From contig JANQPQ010000026.1 in assembly GCA_028285445.1 (NCBI GenBank), positions 1 through 64,000 on the forward strand: a stretch of DNA of 64,000 nucleotides, in the 5' to 3' direction. Source of the DNA: Cyclobacteriaceae bacterium (GTDB lineage: Bacteria; Bacteroidota; Bacteroidia; Cytophagales; Cyclobacteriaceae). A program made the translations under genes and the position numbers. Of the stretch, positions 51,752 through 60,530 are shown piece by piece. Each line of letters opens with the position of its first letter. Position 1 is the first letter of the stretch. Below the pieces are notes generated by a model. It made no database searches. It saw nothing but the letters and a program-made list of their open reading frames with translations, and was not told where the DNA came from.

Positions 51752-53278
51752 CTACTTATATGAGAGCTTATTGACGAAGAAAACTCTTCTATTCAGCTTA
51801 ACTCCCATGTTACGAAGATTCTTTATGCGCTGAACGCCATAAGCGAAGAAATACTTATCGTGCCACTTCTCCAGACCACCAACGTTAGTATTGTTATCGT
51901 TGACAATATCATCCTCAAATTTCAACTTAATGTCATTGAATGATTTGCCTTCTAATACTGAATCGCTTTGGATAATCTTGGAGCGAACAACATTCTCATG
52001 TAGATAGAGTAGCACAATCTTATCATCCTGCACACTGGCATTTACAAATTGATCAACACTTGGGCTTAGCACATCAGTAATTTCAAAACTGTTATCCCAC
52101 AAGAGCTTGCCCTTCTCGTCAAATCCAATTACAACCGCATGGGTATAGCGGTAGCCTTCCAGCAGCAAATTACCTTGACTACCAAGCGTGAAAGGGGCAT
52201 TAGATCCAGCCGGGCCGGTGCCGTAATAATGAGAGTATTTGGGATAAAAGGCCTCTCCCAGCATAATGTATTTGTCACCATGCTTAATGATGTCGTGCAC
52301 AATAAGCCGGTAGCTAAACCTGGCAGTTTTACCCTTAACTTTTTTTCGTAGAATCCGATTCTTTACTCTTTCCTGTCTTCGAGCTTTCATGTAGCTGAAG
52401 AAATTCTCTAGTTCTCCGTAGTCGTAATAGTTAATGTTTTGGCTGCCATCTTCTGCAACATTGGCTATAAACAGCCCCCTGGAATAAGTGGTGCGGTGAT
52501 TGGAGTAAGTACCGGCCAAAACCTGGTTGTCAATGTTAGACTTGGTTGATCTGCCAAAAATAAAGTTGCGGCCATCACCGGGCTCAAGGATGGAATTTAG
52601 GCTAAGCTCACCATTCGGGTCGTATGATTTTACCGCCAGTGTGTTTCTTCTATCTTTAGTTCTTTCTGTTGTAACTATACTATAACTATCGTCTTCATGC
52701 ACCTTTACTTGCACTAGCTGAGTACGATTATTATAAATGGCGCGGAGCACTTTAGTTTTTCTTTCTTCAAAATCGTAGTGCATAACTACCGGGCGGTAGT
52801 TGTAGTAACCTCCGTAAATGGCAGCGCTACCTGTTACTTCAAACTCCGTCAGTTGAATAGGAAACAGGTGCTCAATTTCATGGTGATCCAACTCCCCGCC
52901 ATTGAGGCCAAACTCGAACATGTCGAGTTGCTTATTGCTTTTCCTTTCGTTTCTGAATAAAAGAAAAAACCTTCCACCCCCATAGGCATAGCCATTCAAA
53001 TTTAAGTGGTAACCAAAGGGCCGCTTAATCTTCCAGACTTCATTAAGATCTTTGTCAAGCCTAATAATTTCCCAAAAGCGCCCGTCCCGGCTTCTTTCAT
53101 CTGTTTCTCGAAAAAGCATTATCCCCTTATCGTCAAGGGAAAGCACTTCGAAAAAATTATCGAAGGCCCCTAAATCGTATTCATAGCGTTTTGGTTGTTC
53201 AAACTGGGCAATGGCTTGCCGGGCGAATGCGATAAGTGCAAATAGGAAGATGAATGTAAGCAGTTTGTTTGGAATCAC
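51752..53278 (-). CDS. Secreted protein of unknown function, paralogue A
   Basis: A 508-aa protein with a signal peptide (LLTFIFLFALIAFARQAIAQ). The mature part is beta-rich and shares its order of motifs with the upstream neighbour: PGDGRNFIFGRSTKS, LAGTYSNHRTTYSRGLFIANV, YYDYGELENFFSYMKARRQERVKNRILRKKVKGK, KYIMLGEAFYPKY and HAVVIGFDEKGKLLWDNS. No enzyme or binding motif is recognised; a propeller-like fold is possible. It begins with GTG overlapping the TAG of the upstream gene (TAGTG), so the two are translationally coupled. It ends with FFVNKLSYK and has no T9SS sorting tail. Confidence 0.75.
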   Translation of the reverse strand: MIPNKLLTFIFLFALIAFARQAIAQFEQPKRYEYDLGAFDNFFEVLSLDDKGIMLFRETDERSRDGRFWEIIRLDKDLNEVWKIKRPFGYHLNLNGYAYGGGRFFLLFRNERKSNKQLDMFEFGLNGGELDHHEIEHLFPIQLTEFEVTGSAAIYGGYYNYRPVVMHYDFEERKTKVLRAIYNNRTQLVQVKVHEDDSYSIVTTERTKDRRNTLAVKSYDPNGELSLNSILEPGDGRNFIFGRSTKSNIDNQVLAGTYSNHRTTYSRGLFIANVAEDGSQNINYYDYGELENFFSYMKARRQERVKNRILRKKVKGKTARFSYRLIVHDIIKHGDKYIMLGEAFYPKYSHYYGTGPAGSNAPFTLGSQGNLLLEGYRYTHAVVIGFDEKGKLLWDNSFEITDVLSPSVDQFVNASVQDDKIVLLYLHENVVRSKIIQSDSVLEGKSFNDIKLKFEDDIVNDNNTNVGGLEKWHDKYFFAYGVQRIKNLRNMGVKLNRRVFFVNKLSYK

Positions 53279-54855
53279 TACCTAATGGATATTTTGTTTA
53301 TGTAGAAAACATTCCTTTTCCGCTGATCCTTCATTTGGTGATTGGCGATTCTCTGGTATCCCCAAGTGAAAAAATGATCTTCATACCAATAAGCCAATCC
53401 ACCCAAATTGTCCTTACCGGATTTCAACTGGTCGTTTTCGTTCTTTAACTCTATTTCGTTAACAAGGTTCTCCTCAATAACCGTTCCTCTATTGATAATT
53501 TTAGAACGTAATTCGTTTTCATGCTTATAAATAAGCGCTACCTGGTCGTTGGTAGTGTTTACACTAACTACCTGGTCGGCGAAAGGAGTAACTACGTCTT
53601 CGATGGTTACACTATTATCCCACAACAGGTTTCCAGCATTGTCAAATCCAAGTACCACGGCATGACTGTAGTCGAACGCGACCGGGTCTTCGCTTTCAAG
53701 GTTGGAAGCGTAACGTCTATAAAAGCCCCGGTTGCCATAGTTAAAAGTGTTAATCCAGTAGGGAGCACCAAACTGTGACTGCGACAGGTAATTATTGTAA
53801 TTCATCGTGTATATCTCACCAAGCATGATATATTCGCCTTGCTCAGAAATAAGTTCATGAAGAATCATATGTGAACGAATTCTTGGGTTTTTACCCTTTG
53901 CACGTTTCTCTTGAATCTTTCCTTTTACCCGATCCTGCTTCTTGTCTGGAAGGTAATTGAAGTAATTTTTGAGCTCACCAAACTCGTAGTAATGCACTTC
54001 AGAATCGTCTTCGTTGCTGATATTTACGAAATAGACGCCTTTGGCCAAATCTGAGTTGATATTGCCATAGGTACCGGTTAATATCAGTTCATCTCCGGCC
54101 AGGCTGGTCGACTTTCCTGATAAAATATTATTTCCATCTCCGGTATCCACTTCTTTCTTTACCAGCAGTTTACCCTTTTCGTCAATTATTCGCACTATAA
54201 GCTGTTGATCGCGAAATCCTCTTCGCTCAGTGGTAAGCACATTATAGTTGTTATTTACCTCATCAACATTTAGATCTATCAGGTAAGAATTTCTTTGATA
54301 TAGGCCCGGCACCACCAATGCCTTATCCTCCTTAAAGTCGTACTGAAGTATTGCAGGCATACTATTTACGTAGCCAGCAAATACTGCACTTTCACCAACC
54401 ACTACAAACTCTTCCAGCCGCATGGGAAGTTCATTGTTCACGATAAATCGGGTATCTTCTCCATTAATAAGGTTTATTCGAACTATAGACATATCATCTT
54501 TTCGGGCTGGCCCGGTTTTAAAAAGCAGATAGAGGTGCTTATTACGGTATTCGTAGCCTTTAAAGAGATATCTTCTGTTTATGGCATAATCCCCCTCCCA
54601 GGCAGTAGTCAAATCGGTGTTTAGCATAATTACCTGCCATTCAATTTGCCCATCATCATTACGGCCCACCTTTTCCTTAAATAAAGCGATACCGAACTCC
54701 GCGGCAGAAACGACATTAAACGGATTCTCATTGCTCATTTTCTTGAGCTCGTATCTAAGTGGTTGCTCAATTTGTGCAAATGCACGATGTTGATAAACCA
54801 CCAGGGCAATTGATAAAGAGAATAGTAAAATGAAGTCTTTACGCCACATAGTCAT
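53278..54855 (-). CDS. Secreted protein of unknown function, paralogue B
   Basis: A 525-aa protein with a signal peptide (FILLFSLSIALVVYQHRAFAQ; start at Met1 or Met3). It aligns along its length with paralogue A: TGDGNNILSGKSTS, LTGTYGNINSDLAKGVYFVNI, YYEFGELKNYFNYLPDKKQDRVKGKIQEKRAKGK, EYIMLGEIYTMNY and HAVVLGFDNAGNLLWDNS. The two probably arose by tandem duplication. Family unknown; beta-rich periplasmic or surface location inferred from the signal peptide. It lies 37 bp after the EVE-domain gene. Confidence 0.75.
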   Translation of the reverse strand: MTMWRKDFILLFSLSIALVVYQHRAFAQIEQPLRYELKKMSNENPFNVVSAAEFGIALFKEKVGRNDDGQIEWQVIMLNTDLTTAWEGDYAINRRYLFKGYEYRNKHLYLLFKTGPARKDDMSIVRINLINGEDTRFIVNNELPMRLEEFVVVGESAVFAGYVNSMPAILQYDFKEDKALVVPGLYQRNSYLIDLNVDEVNNNYNVLTTERRGFRDQQLIVRIIDEKGKLLVKKEVDTGDGNNILSGKSTSLAGDELILTGTYGNINSDLAKGVYFVNISNEDDSEVHYYEFGELKNYFNYLPDKKQDRVKGKIQEKRAKGKNPRIRSHMILHELISEQGEYIMLGEIYTMNYNNYLSQSQFGAPYWINTFNYGNRGFYRRYASNLESEDPVAFDYSHAVVLGFDNAGNLLWDNSVTIEDVVTPFADQVVSVNTTNDQVALIYKHENELRSKIINRGTVIEENLVNEIELKNENDQLKSGKDNLGGLAYWYEDHFFTWGYQRIANHQMKDQRKRNVFYINKISIR

Positions 54856-54892
54856 ACAGTATAAATCCCCAGGTATACAGAATTGTTTGAAC

Positions 54893-55300
54893 CTAACCTT
54901 CGCTTAGTCCCAATATAATATCGAACTCTTCAACCTTTACTGGTTGCACGGATAGCCTGCTTTGTCTTACCAGGATCATGTTCTCAAGCCTTCCGTCGGC
55001 TTTCACATCGGCCAATGTAACTGGCTTCTTTAGTTCTTTTTCTGGCACTACATCCACTGCCACCCAGCGATCATCATCTGTGGTTGGATCCTGATAATGT
55101 TCCTTCACGATCTTGGCCACACCAACAACAGCCTTTTCGTTAACGCTATGGTAGTACAATGCCAGGTCACCTTTTTTCATAGCCTTCAAATTATTTCTGG
55201 CAGTGTAATTTCTAACACCGTCCCAGAAAGTGCGTTTGTCCTTCTTAAGGTCTTCCCAACTGTAAGTTCCCGGTTCTGTTTTAATTAGCCAATAGTTCAT
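54893..55300 (-). CDS. EVE domain protein
   Basis: A 135-aa protein matching the EVE/thymocyte nuclear protein 1 fold throughout: MNYWLIKTEPGTYSWEDLKKD, WDGVRNYTARNNLKAMKKGDLALYYHS, GVAKIVKEHYQDPT and NMILVRQSRLSVQPV. EVE domains are RNA- or modified-base-binding (PUA-like). The specific ligand in this bacterium is unknown. It is divergent from polX across a 105-bp gap and precedes the paralogue pair. Confidence 0.93.
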   Translation of the reverse strand: MNYWLIKTEPGTYSWEDLKKDKRTFWDGVRNYTARNNLKAMKKGDLALYYHSVNEKAVVGVAKIVKEHYQDPTTDDDRWVAVDVVPEKELKKPVTLADVKADGRLENMILVRQSRLSVQPVKVEEFDIILGLSEG

Positions 55301-55405
55301 GGTTTTGATAGTAATTAATTCTCAATCAATGATTTTAAAATTAATTAAAGTCGGATAATTTAGCCCACTATATACTCACAATTGCATACCTAGAAGCCCC
55401 AAAAT

Positions 55406-57124
55406 TTGGATAATAAGCAAATTATTAGAGTCGTTCGCCATCTTATCAGCCTGATGGAGTTGCATGGAGAGAACGACTACAAGGTGAAAAGTTACGGCAA
55501 TGCAGTTTTCAATATTGAACGATTTAGTACCCCCCTGGTGGACTGCTCTCTTGAGGAAATTCTCAAAATTAAGAACGTCGGAGAAAGCATTGCCAAGGTT
55601 CTGCATGATATAGCCCAGACTGGCACCACCGCACATCTGGATGAATTAACCCAGGCTACTCCAGAGGGTGTTTTGGAAATGCTGGAGATAAAGGGCGTGG
55701 GTGCTAAGAAGATTAGAATGCTTTGGCAAGAGCAAAAAATCGAGAATGTACCGCAGCTTCTTGACGCAATAAACCAGGGTAAACTTGCTAGCATCAAAGG
55801 TTTTGGCGCCAAAACACAAGAGAACATAAAAGAGGCGCTTCTTTACAAAGAGGCTAATAGAGGTAAGTTGCTCTATGCACAAGCGGAGAGTCTTGCTAAC
55901 CAACTACTTGAAAAACTTCAATCTGAATTTGATAAGGAGTTTGTTGCTATCAGTGGTGAGATTCGGCGAAAGATGGAGATAGTAAATGCAGTGGTCTTCG
56001 TAATTGGTACTTCAAACGGTAGTGCTGCTAAATTCCTGGATAAAATTGAGGAACTGGAAAAGGACCTCGTCACCTCAGGACCTTTTGTCTGGAGAGGTAT
56101 CCACAAAGAAACCAGTGCAAAAGTTGAATTTCACCTCTGCGATCAAAGCACTTTTAGCAAAACCTTAATGCTCACCACCGGCTCAAGCCGACACCTCGGC
56201 ATGGCTATAGGGGAAGGAAAAAACCTTCGGGAAATACTGCTGACTCAGAGTATAAAGGTGGAAAATGATGCCTATGCCGCTGCTGGCTTGTCGCCAATTC
56301 CTCCTGAACTGCGTGAAGGGCAGTTCGAGTTTCAATTGGCTGCAGAGAATAAGTTACCGCAGCTGGTGGAGATGTCTGACCTTAGGGGTATTCTTCATAA
56401 CCATTCCACCTACAGCGATGGCAAGAATTCCCTTGAGGAAATGGCGTTATATTGTCAAGAGCTAGGTTATGAATACCTGGGAATTTCTGATCACAGCAAA
56501 TCTGCATATTATTATGCCAACGGACTGTATGAAGAAAGGGTACAAAAGCAGCACGAGGAAATTGATGAGCTTAATAAGAAATTAGCTCCATTTAAGATTT
56601 TTAAAGGGATTGAGTCAGACATACTAGTAAACGGTGATTTGGATTACGAAAAGCAAACTTTGGAGACTTTCGATTTTATTGTTGCTTCAATTCATTCTTC
56701 TTTGAGCATGGATAGAAAAAAAGCAACCGAAAGACTTATTACTGCTATTTCTAACCCATATACCACCATTCTTGGTCATTTAACAGGGCGCATCCTTTTG
56801 GCCAGAGATGGTTATCCCATCGATCACAAGGCGATTATTGAGGCTTGTGCCAAACATGAGGTAATTATAGAAATCAACTCCCACCCTAACAGGCTTGATC
56901 TGGATTGGCGCTGGGTGCATCACGCCATCGACAACGGCGTGATGTTAAGCCTGAACCCGGATGCACATGAGAAAGCGGCCTTTCATCATATGTATTATGG
57001 GCTCTGTGCCGGAAGAAAAGGAGGGCTAACAAAGGAGAAGACATTTAATACACTTTCTGTGCAGGAGGTAGAGGCCTACTTCAAGGAAAGAAAAGAACGA
57101 GCACTAGCAAGAGCAGCAGGATGA
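55406..57124 (+). CDS. polX: PolX homologue (polymerase beta-like plus PHP domain) with degenerate polymerase site
   Basis: A 572-aa protein with N-terminal HhH helices (KNVGESIAKVL, IKGVGAKKIRML, IKGFGAKTQENI), a PolX polymerase-like core and a C-terminal PHP phosphoesterase (LRGILHNHSTYSDG, His331, His333, Asp338; LGISDHS; EINSHPNRLDLDWR). In normal PolX the GS.RR...DID catalytic motif is expected near residues 184-197; here it reads GEIRRKMEIVNAVVFV, with Ala-Val-Val in place of Asp-Ile-Asp, and the third Asp position is Glu241. Polymerase activity is therefore probably lost while the PHP nuclease site is kept. TTG start at 55406. Its stop overlaps the next ATG. Confidence 0.88.
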   Translation: MDNKQIIRVVRHLISLMELHGENDYKVKSYGNAVFNIERFSTPLVDCSLEEILKIKNVGESIAKVLHDIAQTGTTAHLDELTQATPEGVLEMLEIKGVGAKKIRMLWQEQKIENVPQLLDAINQGKLASIKGFGAKTQENIKEALLYKEANRGKLLYAQAESLANQLLEKLQSEFDKEFVAISGEIRRKMEIVNAVVFVIGTSNGSAAKFLDKIEELEKDLVTSGPFVWRGIHKETSAKVEFHLCDQSTFSKTLMLTTGSSRHLGMAIGEGKNLREILLTQSIKVENDAYAAAGLSPIPPELREGQFEFQLAAENKLPQLVEMSDLRGILHNHSTYSDGKNSLEEMALYCQELGYEYLGISDHSKSAYYYANGLYEERVQKQHEEIDELNKKLAPFKIFKGIESDILVNGDLDYEKQTLETFDFIVASIHSSLSMDRKKATERLITAISNPYTTILGHLTGRILLARDGYPIDHKAIIEACAKHEVIIEINSHPNRLDLDWRWVHHAIDNGVMLSLNPDAHEKAAFHHMYYGLCAGRKGGLTKEKTFNTLSVQEVEAYFKERKERALARAAG

Positions 57125-58122
57125 AAATTCTGATCATCAGGTTCTCCTCTATAGGCGACATCGTATTAACAACACCGGTGGCAAGGGCTTTAAAAGTGCA
57201 GCTGGAAAACGCTGAAATCCACTTCTGTACCAAAATGGCTTATGCCTCAATTCTGGAGGAAAACCCTTACATTGATAAGGTCCTTGTCTTGAAGGATTCA
57301 CTTACTGACTTGATTGGAAATATCACAAATGAGAAGTACGACCTCATCGTGGATTTGCATAAGAATCTAAGAACAAGGCAGATCAAAGCCCGTTCGGGGG
57401 TTCCTTCCAAAAGCTTTAAAAAGCTGAACTGGCAAAAATGGCTATTAACGAATTTCAAAATAAACCACCTCCCTAATATCCACATTGTGGATCGTTACCT
57501 GGAAACGGTGAAGCATCTTGGTATCAAACCAGATAATCTTGGACTGGATTACTTCATTCCTGAAAAGGACATAGTGGAACCTGAGTGGCTGCCCGAAACT
57601 CACCAGGAAGAGTACATCGCTTATGCCATTGGGGCCCGTCATAATACAAAGAAACTTCCGTTTAACCGCGCAGTAGAGCTTTGTGACAAGATCAACAAAC
57701 CAATCGTTCTATTAGGAGATAAAGGTGATAAAGAATTTGGGAGGAGGATTGAAGAGTTCTTTGCTCGTGGCAGCGACGAAGTTGAAGAGGGCCTGGAGCG
57801 TTTAAACAAAAAAACGGTAATCTATAACGCTTGTGGCAAATACAATCTAAATCAATCGGCATCCATTCTGAAGAATGCCAAATACGTATTCACCCACGAT
57901 TCCGGGCTTATGCATATAGCGGCTGCCTTAAAGAAAGAAGTATTTACAATTTGGGGCAATACCGTGCCGCTGTTTGGTATGTACCCCTACAAAACTAAGT
58001 TTACAATTTTTGAAAATAACCGGTTGTCTTGCCGTCCTTGTTCGAAGATTGGATACAAAAAATGCCCCAAAGGGCATTTCAAATGTATGAATGAAGTCAC
58101 ATTCGACTTCTATCTGCCTTGA
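57121..58122 (+). CDS. Family 9 glycosyltransferase (heptosyltransferase-like)
   Basis: A 333-aa enzyme of the ADP-heptose/GT9 family: ILIIRFSSIGDIVLTTPVARAL opens the first Rossmann domain; YIAYAIGARHNTKKLP and VFTHDSGLMHIAAALKKEVFTIWG belong to the second. Such enzymes add heptose or other sugars to the lipopolysaccharide core at the inner membrane. The C-terminus contains four cysteines (SCRPCSKIGYKKCPKGHFKC), as often seen in the family. The ATG overlaps the polX stop (ATGA), so the two are translationally coupled. Confidence 0.93.
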   Translation: MKILIIRFSSIGDIVLTTPVARALKVQLENAEIHFCTKMAYASILEENPYIDKVLVLKDSLTDLIGNITNEKYDLIVDLHKNLRTRQIKARSGVPSKSFKKLNWQKWLLTNFKINHLPNIHIVDRYLETVKHLGIKPDNLGLDYFIPEKDIVEPEWLPETHQEEYIAYAIGARHNTKKLPFNRAVELCDKINKPIVLLGDKGDKEFGRRIEEFFARGSDEVEEGLERLNKKTVIYNACGKYNLNQSASILKNAKYVFTHDSGLMHIAAALKKEVFTIWGNTVPLFGMYPYKTKFTIFENNRLSCRPCSKIGYKKCPKGHFKCMNEVTFDFYLP

Positions 58123-58129
58123 TTAGAAC

Positions 58130-58753
58130 TTAATCGCTGTCGGTTTCGCCAAAGCCTTCAGCCAAAATGCGGTATTGATCCAATATCTTGCCTACGGTAC
58201 GAGCCACAAAGCGCTCGTTGTCAAACTGCTCATTTCCAAATACACCGGAAGCGAACCCTTGCCATATTACCTTCTTCCTTTTACGATCAAAAAATGAAAT
58301 AAAAAGCGAACCCTCTTTCAACTCACATTTAATCGGGTCGTACTCCTTCGATGCCTTTCGTAACTCTTCCTCTTCCTCTTTCAATTCCTCTTCAGTCTCC
58401 GGATCCAGCAAGTAATCAGCTCCCTTCCTACTGGTTAACCAATAATCAAAACTGGGTTGTGAGTAAGAATGCATCATGAGGTCGTTGTAGAAGAGCTTGT
58501 AAGAAATAAGAATGCCTGGTCTTTTTGAAGCCACACGATAACCCTGAGACTGCAACCTCTTAGTAATCGATCTCTTAATTAGTTCGCTGTGTAACTGTGT
58601 GGTACCGATATTCTGTGTCTCCAGGAAATCAAAGGTCTTGTATTTATCAAAGCGCCCATAGTAGCTATAATCATAGTCTACAACAGTTTCCTCAACTGTA
58701 ACACATCCAAAACTCATGATAGAGATCCAAACGAAAATCTTTAACTTCTTCAT
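58130..58753 (-). CDS. DUF4136 lipoprotein
   Basis: A 207-aa lipoprotein with lipobox SFGC (Cys17) and the DUF4136 pattern YYGRFDKYKTFDFL, LIKRSITKRLQSQGYRVASKRPGILISY and the C-terminal KVIWQGFASGVFGNEQFDNERFVARTVGKIL. An acidic insert (EEELKEEEEELRKASKEYD) lies in the middle. The family function is unknown; it is probably anchored in a membrane facing the periplasm. It is convergent with the GT9 gene (7-bp gap). Confidence 0.88.
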   Translation of the reverse strand: MKKLKIFVWISIMSFGCVTVEETVVDYDYSYYGRFDKYKTFDFLETQNIGTTQLHSELIKRSITKRLQSQGYRVASKRPGILISYKLFYNDLMMHSYSQPSFDYWLTSRKGADYLLDPETEEELKEEEEELRKASKEYDPIKCELKEGSLFISFFDRKRKKVIWQGFASGVFGNEQFDNERFVARTVGKILDQYRILAEGFGETDSD

Positions 58754-58900
58754 CCTTAATACCTAAAGTGTAATGCAGTTCAACAAATTACTAAATATTG
58801 CTATGCTTTGAAAATTTCTGGCAAGCACCGGTTGATCAAAGTGTTGTGGCATTAGCAGGCTTAATTCCTTAAATTGACAGATTCAGTTACGATCAATCCC

Positions 58901-60505
58901 ATGAAACGACCACAACCAAAATCACTGTTATTTTTAGTCGCCATACTTGTTGGCCTTATCAATTGTTCTTCACCCTCTACAGAATATGATGTAATCATCT
59001 CCGGTGGGCAAGTTTATGACGGTAGCGGATCAGCTCCTGAAAGGCTTGATATCGGATTAAGGGATGACAGGATTGTGGCAATTGGAGACTTAAGTGGCGA
59101 GAGTGCGACAGAAACTATTGACGCCACGGGCTTGGCGGTTGCACCTGGGTTTATCGATGTACATGCCCATCTTGACCCGGTTATGCGACTACCTGGTTCC
59201 GAAAGTCACGTTAGGCAAGGGGTGACCACCGCCCTTGGAGGCCCGGATGGTTCCTCTCCCTGGCCCTTGAAAGACTATATGGATTCACTTGCATCTATTG
59301 GCATCGGAATGAATATAGGTTATACCATTGGCCACAATACCATCCGTAGAAACATCATGAATATGGATGATCGGGCCCCAACCGAGCAGGAGTTAGATAC
59401 GATGAAAGCGTTAATATCGCAGGCCATGGCCGATGGCGCTTTCGGTATTTCAACCGGGCTCAAGTATCTGCCGGGGGCTTTCTCAGAAGTTGAGGAAGTG
59501 ATTGCGCTTTCGGAGGTTGCTGCAAGGCAAGGTGGGTTCTATACTTCGCATCTTCGTGAAGAGGGACTTGGCCTATTGGATGCCGTGAAAGAGGCAATAG
59601 TAATTGGTCGTGAGGCCAACATTCCAATTGTCCTCACTCATCACAAGGTAATAGGCAAAGCCATGTGGGGAGCTAGCGTGCAATCTCTCGCACTAGTTGA
59701 CTCAGCGAGAGAGGTTGGCATAGACGTAATGATGGATCAGTATCCATATATCGCCAGCCATACCGGAATCTCTGTCTTGATTCCGCCTTGGGCCAGGGCT
59801 GGTGGCAACGATGAGTTTAAGAAAAGAGTGCAAGACCCCATCCTCTACGATAGTATCAAGAACGGTATTGTATTCAATATTCTGAACGACCGGGGTGGTG
59901 CTGATTTAAGAAGAATTCAATTCTCAATTGTAAACTGGAAAGAAGAGCTTCAGGGCAAAACACTTCATGATTGGCTTGAAATGGAAGGGAAAGAAACATC
60001 CGTGGAAAATGGGGCTGATTTTGTTATTCAGGCGCAGGTGAACGGGGGAGCTTCCTGTGTATATTTTGCAATGGATGATGCGGACGTCGATCGTATTATG
60101 GCCCATCCACAGACCATGATAGCCTCAGACGGACGATTGGCGCAACCCGGGGATGGCCATCCACACCCCCGTTGGTATGGAACTTTCCCCAGGGTATTAG
60201 GCCACTATGCGCGCGAAAGGGGTGTAATTACATTAGAAGAAGCTATCAAGAAAATGACGTCCATGCCGGCTGCTAGATTGGGCCTAAAGCAAAGAGGTGA
60301 AGTGAAAGTTGGGCATTATGCAGATATAGTCATCTTCAATCCAGAAACTGTAATTGATAAAGCCACCTTCGACGACCCACATCAATATCCGGAAGGCATT
60401 GAATATGTAATAATCAACGGTCAGATAACAGTTAAGGAGGGGGTTTACGAAGACCTTCGCCCGGGTAAAGTGTTGCGCTTTAATCAGCAAAGCGAGGTGC
60501 TTTAA
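58901..60505 (+). CDS. N-acyl-D-amino-acid deacylase-like amidohydrolase lipoprotein
   Basis: A 534-aa protein starting at ATG 58901 (an upstream TTG at 58874 is less likely) with lipobox GLINC (Cys22). It matches the D-aminoacylase family: YDVIISGGQVYDGSGSAPERLDIGLRDD, PGFIDVHAHLDP with the metal-binding His88 and His90, FGISTGLKYLPGAF, SHLREEG and MIASDGRLAQPGDGHPHPR. The expected reaction is hydrolysis of N-acyl-D-amino acids or related amides outside the cytoplasm. It is 25 bp upstream of a diverged paralogue, indicating tandem duplication. Confidence 0.9.
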   Translation: MKRPQPKSLLFLVAILVGLINCSSPSTEYDVIISGGQVYDGSGSAPERLDIGLRDDRIVAIGDLSGESATETIDATGLAVAPGFIDVHAHLDPVMRLPGSESHVRQGVTTALGGPDGSSPWPLKDYMDSLASIGIGMNIGYTIGHNTIRRNIMNMDDRAPTEQELDTMKALISQAMADGAFGISTGLKYLPGAFSEVEEVIALSEVAARQGGFYTSHLREEGLGLLDAVKEAIVIGREANIPIVLTHHKVIGKAMWGASVQSLALVDSAREVGIDVMMDQYPYIASHTGISVLIPPWARAGGNDEFKKRVQDPILYDSIKNGIVFNILNDRGGADLRRIQFSIVNWKEELQGKTLHDWLEMEGKETSVENGADFVIQAQVNGGASCVYFAMDDADVDRIMAHPQTMIASDGRLAQPGDGHPHPRWYGTFPRVLGHYARERGVITLEEAIKKMTSMPAARLGLKQRGEVKVGHYADIVIFNPETVIDKATFDDPHQYPEGIEYVIINGQITVKEGVYEDLRPGKVLRFNQQSEVL

Positions 60506-60530
60506 ATTAACTGACCAAAACTTAATTCAG

